From Thermoflexales bacterium (lineage in GTDB: Bacteria; Chloroflexota; Anaerolineae; B4-G1): DNA of 9,759 nucleotides. Below, piece by piece: positions 6,283-9,759 of the stretch. A program made the position numbers and the translations under genes. Position 1 is the first letter of the stretch; every line of letters begins with the position of its first letter. The notes beneath the pieces are model-generated. The model was not told where the DNA came from and ran no database searches. It worked only from the letters and a program-made list of their open reading frames with translations. Location of the stretch: the NCBI GenBank assembly GCA_007118795.1, contig SKQX01000085.1, positions 1 to 9,759 of the forward strand, read 5' to 3'.

Positions 6283-6660
6283 CGCGTCGCTCAGCTCTCT
6301 CGCCTTCAGTCCCTCTCCCTGCCGCTGAGGGTCCTGGTGTCGGCGGGTACACTGTCCCTCGTCGTCGCTGCTCCCGGTGGGGCCTCGGTTGCCGAACGTC
6401 GCTCGACCAGGTGTGCTTTCCACTGGTAGGGAGGAATCGGTCTCACCAATTATCATCCTTCGACGGCGGGCTTCGAGACCCGTTATCACGGGAGGCCCAG
6501 GACTTGAGCCGCTCGGTCGCCGACCCGCTGCCACGGATTGCCCTCCAGCAGCACCACGCCGCTGGCGGAAGAACGCCTTGACGACACAACCGCTCCCAAC
6601 TATAATCTATCTCGAACTTGGATCCTGATCATCTACGAAGGGCTAGTCGAACGCTTTGTC
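6283..6660 (+). other. Gap between LysM gene and methyltransferase
   Basis: This 378-bp region holds no supportable gene. Its only clear content is the promoter at 6578-6606 and the leader that follows. The first 290 bases are GC-rich with no T-tailed hairpin, so no terminator for the LysM gene is evident. Confidence 0.55.
6578..6606 (+). promoter_or_regulatory. Near-consensus sigma-70 promoter
   Basis: TTGACG (6578-6583), exactly 17 bases of spacer, and a perfect TATAAT (6601-6606) form the strongest promoter match in the window. Transcription should start near 6613, leaving about 48 nt of leader to the ATG at 6661. This rules out the longer open frame from the TTG at 6538 as the true start. 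Confidence 0.82.
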
Positions 6661-7524
6661 ATGGGCTCCCTAGAGCTAGAGAAGGAACAGAAGGCCGTGC
6701 GAGGGCATGGTGACCGCCACCAACCGTCGGTCGACTCGGAGCGCTACGACAGAGCGTATTTCTTGAGCGCTTGTGAAGGGTATACCGAGTTCGTCAACAG
6801 TGAGGGCCGTCATCTCTCGCGCCGGCTGGAGCAGGCCTTCGAGGTCGCGGAAGTTAATGCGGGGATGAGGGTCCTGGATGTTGGCTGTGGTCGGGGCGAG
6901 ATCCTGACCCATTGTACCGAGCGCGGAGCGACCGCGTACGGCATCGATTATTCGGCCGATGCTGTAAGGCTCGCTTCAGAGCTGGCCGGGGAAGACGGTG
7001 GGGGAGGGGTCATATTAGCCGATGCCAAGGCTCTACCCTTTGGGAGTGGCGTGTTTGATCGGGTCTTGATGTTTGACTTGGTCGAGCATCTGCACCGCTG
7101 GGAGCTGTGCCAGGCCCTGGCGGAGGCGCGACGCGTGCTGGAACACGGAGGACGGCTCATCATCCATACCGCGCCCAACGCCTGGTACGATCGGTATGCG
7201 TACCCGGTGGTGAGGTTGGTACGGACGTTGATGGGACAGGGGAATAGCTACCCTCGAGACCCCCGAGCCATCACGCCGGTCAACCTGGACGTCCACGTCA
7301 ATGAGCAGAGCGCTCTAAGCCTCCGTGATACGCTCAAGCGGGCGAGCTTCCGTTCCCAGGTGTGGTTGGATACACCTCCGCAGGACCGCTCGGAGGGCGT
7401 CTTTTTCCGAGTGGCTCGGCACGTCTTGTTCAACTGGCCCCCCTTTCGCTGGTTCTTCGAGCGGGAGGTGTTTGCGGTGGCCCGGATCGACCATCGCAGG
7501 GTTTCACGTCGTGGCCCCACCTGA
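6661..7524 (+). CDS. Class I SAM-dependent methyltransferase
   Basis: This 287-aa cytoplasmic enzyme is predicted to transfer a methyl group from S-adenosylmethionine to an unknown acceptor. The SAM-binding signature VLDVGCGRGE lies at 71-80. The acidic residue after strand 2 is in YGIDYS (92-97), DAKALPF (121-127) lies near the adenine pocket, and MFDLVEHL (137-144) is motif IV. A RRVLEHGGRLIIHT block (157-170) completes the Rossmann-like core. The N-terminal ERYDRAYF segment and the C-terminal half, with aromatic blocks near 257-266, may bind substrate. ATG 6661 is chosen because the promoter at 6578-6606 lies inside any longer frame. Its RBS is weak, and GTG at 6697, with GAAGGA 10 bases before it, is a possible alternative. 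The sortase gene follows 47 bases later, suggesting a surface-polymer role, which is inference. Confidence 0.87.
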   Translation: MGSLELEKEQKAVRGHGDRHQPSVDSERYDRAYFLSACEGYTEFVNSEGRHLSRRLEQAFEVAEVNAGMRVLDVGCGRGEILTHCTERGATAYGIDYSADAVRLASELAGEDGGGGVILADAKALPFGSGVFDRVLMFDLVEHLHRWELCQALAEARRVLEHGGRLIIHTAPNAWYDRYAYPVVRLVRTLMGQGNSYPRDPRAITPVNLDVHVNEQSALSLRDTLKRASFRSQVWLDTPPQDRSEGVFFRVARHVLFNWPPFRWFFEREVFAVARIDHRRVSRRGPT

Positions 7525-7571
7525 GGAAGGGGTGAGCGCTGTGTCGCTATGAGTCCGGTGACGGCGACGGG

Positions 7572-8549
7572 ATGGTTATGAAGGATCGGCGCCCGGTTGA
7601 CGATCTGTCTGTGGACGAGCTGGAGGAGATTCTTTGGGTTCGTAAGCGAGAGGAGCGGCTGGAGCGCGTTCGGAAGCGGAGCGGGGAAGCGGATGGGCTG
7701 GGTGCGATGGATCCTGTCAAGAGACGGGACTCAGTGGCTCCGTCGGCGCCGGCAGCCTACCGCCGGTTCGGTGTCAGCGGGGCCGGCCTGGCGGGTCCCG
7801 GGCGACCCAGCGACGGCCCGACCCACGAGGGCTATGTCGGAAATCCTGGCCGACGGCGGCCGAACAGCCGCCGTTGGGGTTGGTGGGGAGAGAAGCTCCT
7901 GCTTGGAGCGGAACTCGTGGTTCTCGGTGCCCTGACGGTTGTCCTGGTAAGCTCGCTGGCGACGTTGCGGAAGATGAATCGGGAGGCCAGCCAGGCTCAA
8001 CCACCTCCCAGGTCCACGGCGGCACCTGCCATTCGGTCCGTGTTGCCAGGGAACCCGGCTCCCCCGGATTCGGTTGATAGCCCGGCTGCGGCAGAGATTC
8101 CAGCCCACCTGAGAGGCTGGGTCAGCGCCGTTACGCCGCTGCCTATGCCCACGGCAGGGCCGGAGCAGCCCTTACGGATCGAGATTCCGGCTATCGGCGT
8201 CGATGCTCCAGTCGTCCAGGGAGACGATTGGGAGAGCCTGAAGCGGGGAGCGGGTCATCATATTGGCAGTGCAAACCCTGGTGAGCGGGGGAACTGTGTC
8301 ATCTCGGCCCATAACGATGTGTTCGGTCAGATATTCCGTGACCTGCCGGACCTCGGGAGGGGTGACAAGGTATTGGTTCACACCGCCAGTCGGGTGTTTC
8401 GGTACGTGATCACTCAGAGGCGCATCGTGGAGCCGACGGAGGTCAGTGTGATGAGGGCCACGTCTTCTCCGGTGCTCACGCTTATCTCGTGCTATCCGTA
8501 CGGCATCAACACGCATCGAGTGGTTGTTATTGGAGAACTAGAATCATAG
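7572..8549 (+). CDS. Membrane-anchored sortase (class D/E-like)
   Basis: This 325-aa cysteine transpeptidase is predicted to join LPxTG-like surface proteins to the cell wall or to each other. The sortase core spans about 199-325: LRIEIPAIGVDAPVV opens the beta-barrel, H247 lies in ISAHND, C307 in TLISCYPYG and R316 in INTHRVVV, giving the catalytic His-Cys-Arg set. The N-terminus is unusual: about 107 residues precede the membrane segment (about 108-130), including a charged helix (VDELEEILWVRKREERLERV, 14-33) and an Arg/Pro-rich stretch, so a sizeable cytoplasmic part is predicted. A Pro/Ala-rich linker (about 140-198) follows. ATG 7572 is used; ATG 7578 is also possible, and an in-frame stop at 7533 excludes a longer form. 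A candidate substrate is the IPDTG protein at 3859-4494. Confidence 0.92.
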   Translation: MVMKDRRPVDDLSVDELEEILWVRKREERLERVRKRSGEADGLGAMDPVKRRDSVAPSAPAAYRRFGVSGAGLAGPGRPSDGPTHEGYVGNPGRRRPNSRRWGWWGEKLLLGAELVVLGALTVVLVSSLATLRKMNREASQAQPPPRSTAAPAIRSVLPGNPAPPDSVDSPAAAEIPAHLRGWVSAVTPLPMPTAGPEQPLRIEIPAIGVDAPVVQGDDWESLKRGAGHHIGSANPGERGNCVISAHNDVFGQIFRDLPDLGRGDKVLVHTASRVFRYVITQRRIVEPTEVSVMRATSSPVLTLISCYPYGINTHRVVVIGELES

Positions 8550-8554
8550 GAAGG
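8548..8554 (+). promoter_or_regulatory. Ribosome binding site linking the sortase and small membrane protein genes
   Basis: AGGAAGG overlaps the sortase TAG stop by two bases and lies 8 bases before the ATG at 8563. It supports the 78-residue frame as a real, co-transcribed gene. Confidence 0.7.
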
Positions 8555-8562
8555 TCAGAGAT

Positions 8563-8799
8563 ATGGGAAGAAGATCGCGTAGAGGTGAGGACCAGGACAT
8601 CCGTCTGTCGGAGACTCAGATGATCCAACCGGGGATGACCAAGACAGCTCCAAACGAGCGCAATGCTAGCTCATCCGCCTCAGAGATGTCGAGGCTGAGA
8701 GAGCAATATGACTACGTTGCGGACGATTTGAAGCGGATCGCCATCATTGCTCTCGTCATGATGCTGGTACTGATCAGCTTGACCTTTGTCCTACCCTGA
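8563..8799 (+). CDS. Small tail-anchored membrane protein downstream of sortase
   Basis: This 78-aa protein has a charged, disordered-looking N-terminal part (1-45), a short amphipathic stretch REQYDYVADDLKRI (46-59) and a single strongly hydrophobic segment to the end (about 60-77, ending TFVLP). It is therefore a likely tail-anchored protein with most of its mass in the cytoplasm. A good Shine-Dalgarno site overlaps the sortase stop codon, and the genes are 13 bases apart, so they are almost certainly co-transcribed. The function is unknown. A helper or scaffold for the sortase, whose own N-terminal part also faces the cytoplasm, is a reasonable guess from position only. Confidence 0.8.
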   Translation: MGRRSRRGEDQDIRLSETQMIQPGMTKTAPNERNASSSASEMSRLREQYDYVADDLKRIAIIALVMMLVLISLTFVLP

Positions 8800-8859
8800 G
8801 AGACGGGGATGTTTCTAGGACGCTGTCACGCCCGATCCAGGGGGTGGACAAGGGTCTGT

Positions 8860-9702
8860 TCAGGCAACTTCCTCAGGCTTGAGTTGGGATGGTGTGGGGG
8901 TAGTGTTGGGGCTGGCGCCGTATATGTTCTGCAATCCCCCAGCCACCGCCGAGTGAACCGCTATCGCCACCCAGAGATTCTGTGTCTGTAAGAAGAGCAA
9001 GCTGCTGACCATAGCGAGGGACGCGCGCAGGAGCTGGGGTGGTACCCGCCCGGGATCGTTCAAGCGCTTCCGCCAGATCGGGTCAGCCAGCGCCTCTAGG
9101 GCGACCAGCGCTAGCCCCACCCAGATCCCCCAGTAGAGGCCGAAAGCCACAATGGGTCCGTTACGGTAGAATGCCCAATGCGTCTCGTGGTAAATTGCTT
9201 CCCGAACGGTCTCCCAGACAGCCGGACCTCTGGTGGGGCGGACGTAGCCCCCCGGGAGGGCGCGGCGGTGAGCCAACCCGGCCAGGAGCAAGAGCCCGCC
9301 CGACACCAGGCCTAAAGCCGCAGCCCATCCCAAGTCGTGGACCCAGTCAGTCCAGTTGGCGCTTAGCAGCGCCGTATGCTCGGTGCCAGGCGATCCTGGC
9401 AGGATCAATGGCTGCAGCCCGAAGAAACGACCAATGAGAGCGTCGCGGCCCCAGAAGAGAGCGGCGGCCGGCAATCCGATGTAGTAGAGGAGCCGGGCGA
9501 CCTCCAGGAGGGCGGGAGCGAAGCGCCACGTCGCGATTCGATTGACGGTCTTCTCCTCGAAACTCGCGAACTCGCCGCTGGGCTCATCCTTCGTGACCCA
9601 CGGCAAGAAGACCCAAACGAGGTTGCTCCAGAAGATCGCCAGACTGAGAGAGGCGGCCAGCCACAGCCAGGCGTCCCTAGGAGCCGCGCCCAGGATACTC
9701 AC
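8860..9702 (-). CDS. Multi-pass membrane protein, possibly CPBP (CAAX-protease-like) related
   Basis: This 280-aa integral membrane protein has about five to six hydrophobic segments (roughly 11-35, 69-95, 123-147, 183-206 and 224-256, the last perhaps two). The late NLWVAIAVHSAVAGG block (242-256) resembles the third CPBP motif, in which an H sits in a Leu-Trp-x-x-Ile-x-x-His pattern. YHETHWAFYR (171-180) could be a diverged counterpart of the EExxxR motif but does not match it. A protease function is therefore doubtful. The start is GTG at 9702: an in-frame TGA lies about 50 bases upstream with no ATG between, and GGGAG is 3 bases before it. The gene is convergent with the sortase operon, 60 bp from it, and ends in a Thr/Pro/Ser-rich tail. 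Confidence 0.7.
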   Translation of the reverse strand: MSILGAAPRDAWLWLAASLSLAIFWSNLVWVFLPWVTKDEPSGEFASFEEKTVNRIATWRFAPALLEVARLLYYIGLPAAALFWGRDALIGRFFGLQPLILPGSPGTEHTALLSANWTDWVHDLGWAAALGLVSGGLLLLAGLAHRRALPGGYVRPTRGPAVWETVREAIYHETHWAFYRNGPIVAFGLYWGIWVGLALVALEALADPIWRKRLNDPGRVPPQLLRASLAMVSSLLFLQTQNLWVAIAVHSAVAGGLQNIYGASPNTTPTPSQLKPEEVA

Positions 9703-9759
9703 GTACTCCCGCCCCGCTGCGGCAGAGCAACCCTGCTCCCTGGTCCCTCAACCGAGACC

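Noticed and set aside
6538..6660. N-terminal extension of the methyltransferase from a TTG at 6538
   Set aside because: A near-perfect promoter at 6578-6606 lies inside this stretch, and the extra residues match nothing in the methyltransferase fold.
1..9759. CRISPR array, insertion sequence or tRNA/rRNA genes
   Set aside because: No regularly spaced non-coding repeats, transposase, terminal inverted repeats or RNA gene signatures were seen. The only periodic array is the coding 42-bp repeat.

Overview
The window looks like a chromosomal segment of a GC-rich, Gram-positive-type (single-membrane) bacterium, most likely a member of the Chloroflexota such as an Anaerolineae-like anaerobe. The reasons are Thr/Pro-rich 'TDTPTPT' surface linkers, a zinc-ribbon/LysM membrane protein, a membrane-anchored sortase, a candidate sortase substrate, and a methanogen-type (Mvh/Hdr) hydrogenase in otherwise bacterial surroundings. 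The assignment rests on protein style only; there is no rRNA or other phylogenetic marker here.

Positions 1-3754 (+ strand) hold the end of a bifurcating hydrogenase operon. It consists of the last codons of an upstream gene (probably hdrA-like), mvhD (iron-sulfur electron-transfer subunit), mvhG ([NiFe] small subunit) and mvhA ([NiFe] large subunit). The genes overlap by 4 bp or nearly abut, and the small- and large-subunit genes carry strong Shine-Dalgarno sites. After a structured 288-bp gap with three hairpins, the last and largest terminator-like, comes a hydrogenase maturation protease with a TTG start. Together these should form an H2-oxidising module passing electrons through MvhD to an HdrA-type flavoprotein (group 3c logic).

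Positions 3755-6282 turn to the cell surface. A minus-strand gene, convergent with the protease and separated from it by a 12-bp-stem hairpin, encodes a Thr/Pro-repeat protein. It ends in an IPDTG motif, a hydrophobic segment and a basic tail, which is a classical sortase sorting signal. Upstream of it lies about 680 bp without a convincing gene but with two promoter-like elements. One faces left with an extended -10 and would give a leader of about 440 nt or a small RNA. The other faces right and serves the zinc-ribbon/TM/LysM gene at 5179.

Positions 6283-8799 (+ strand) contain a near-consensus sigma-70 promoter followed by a SAM-dependent methyltransferase, a sortase with His/Cys/Arg catalytic residues and a 78-aa tail-anchored membrane protein. 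The latter two are closely linked. Positions 8860-9702 (- strand) encode a multi-pass membrane protein of uncertain function, convergent with that operon. The sortase and the IPDTG protein could be enzyme and substrate although they sit about 3 kb apart in different transcription units.
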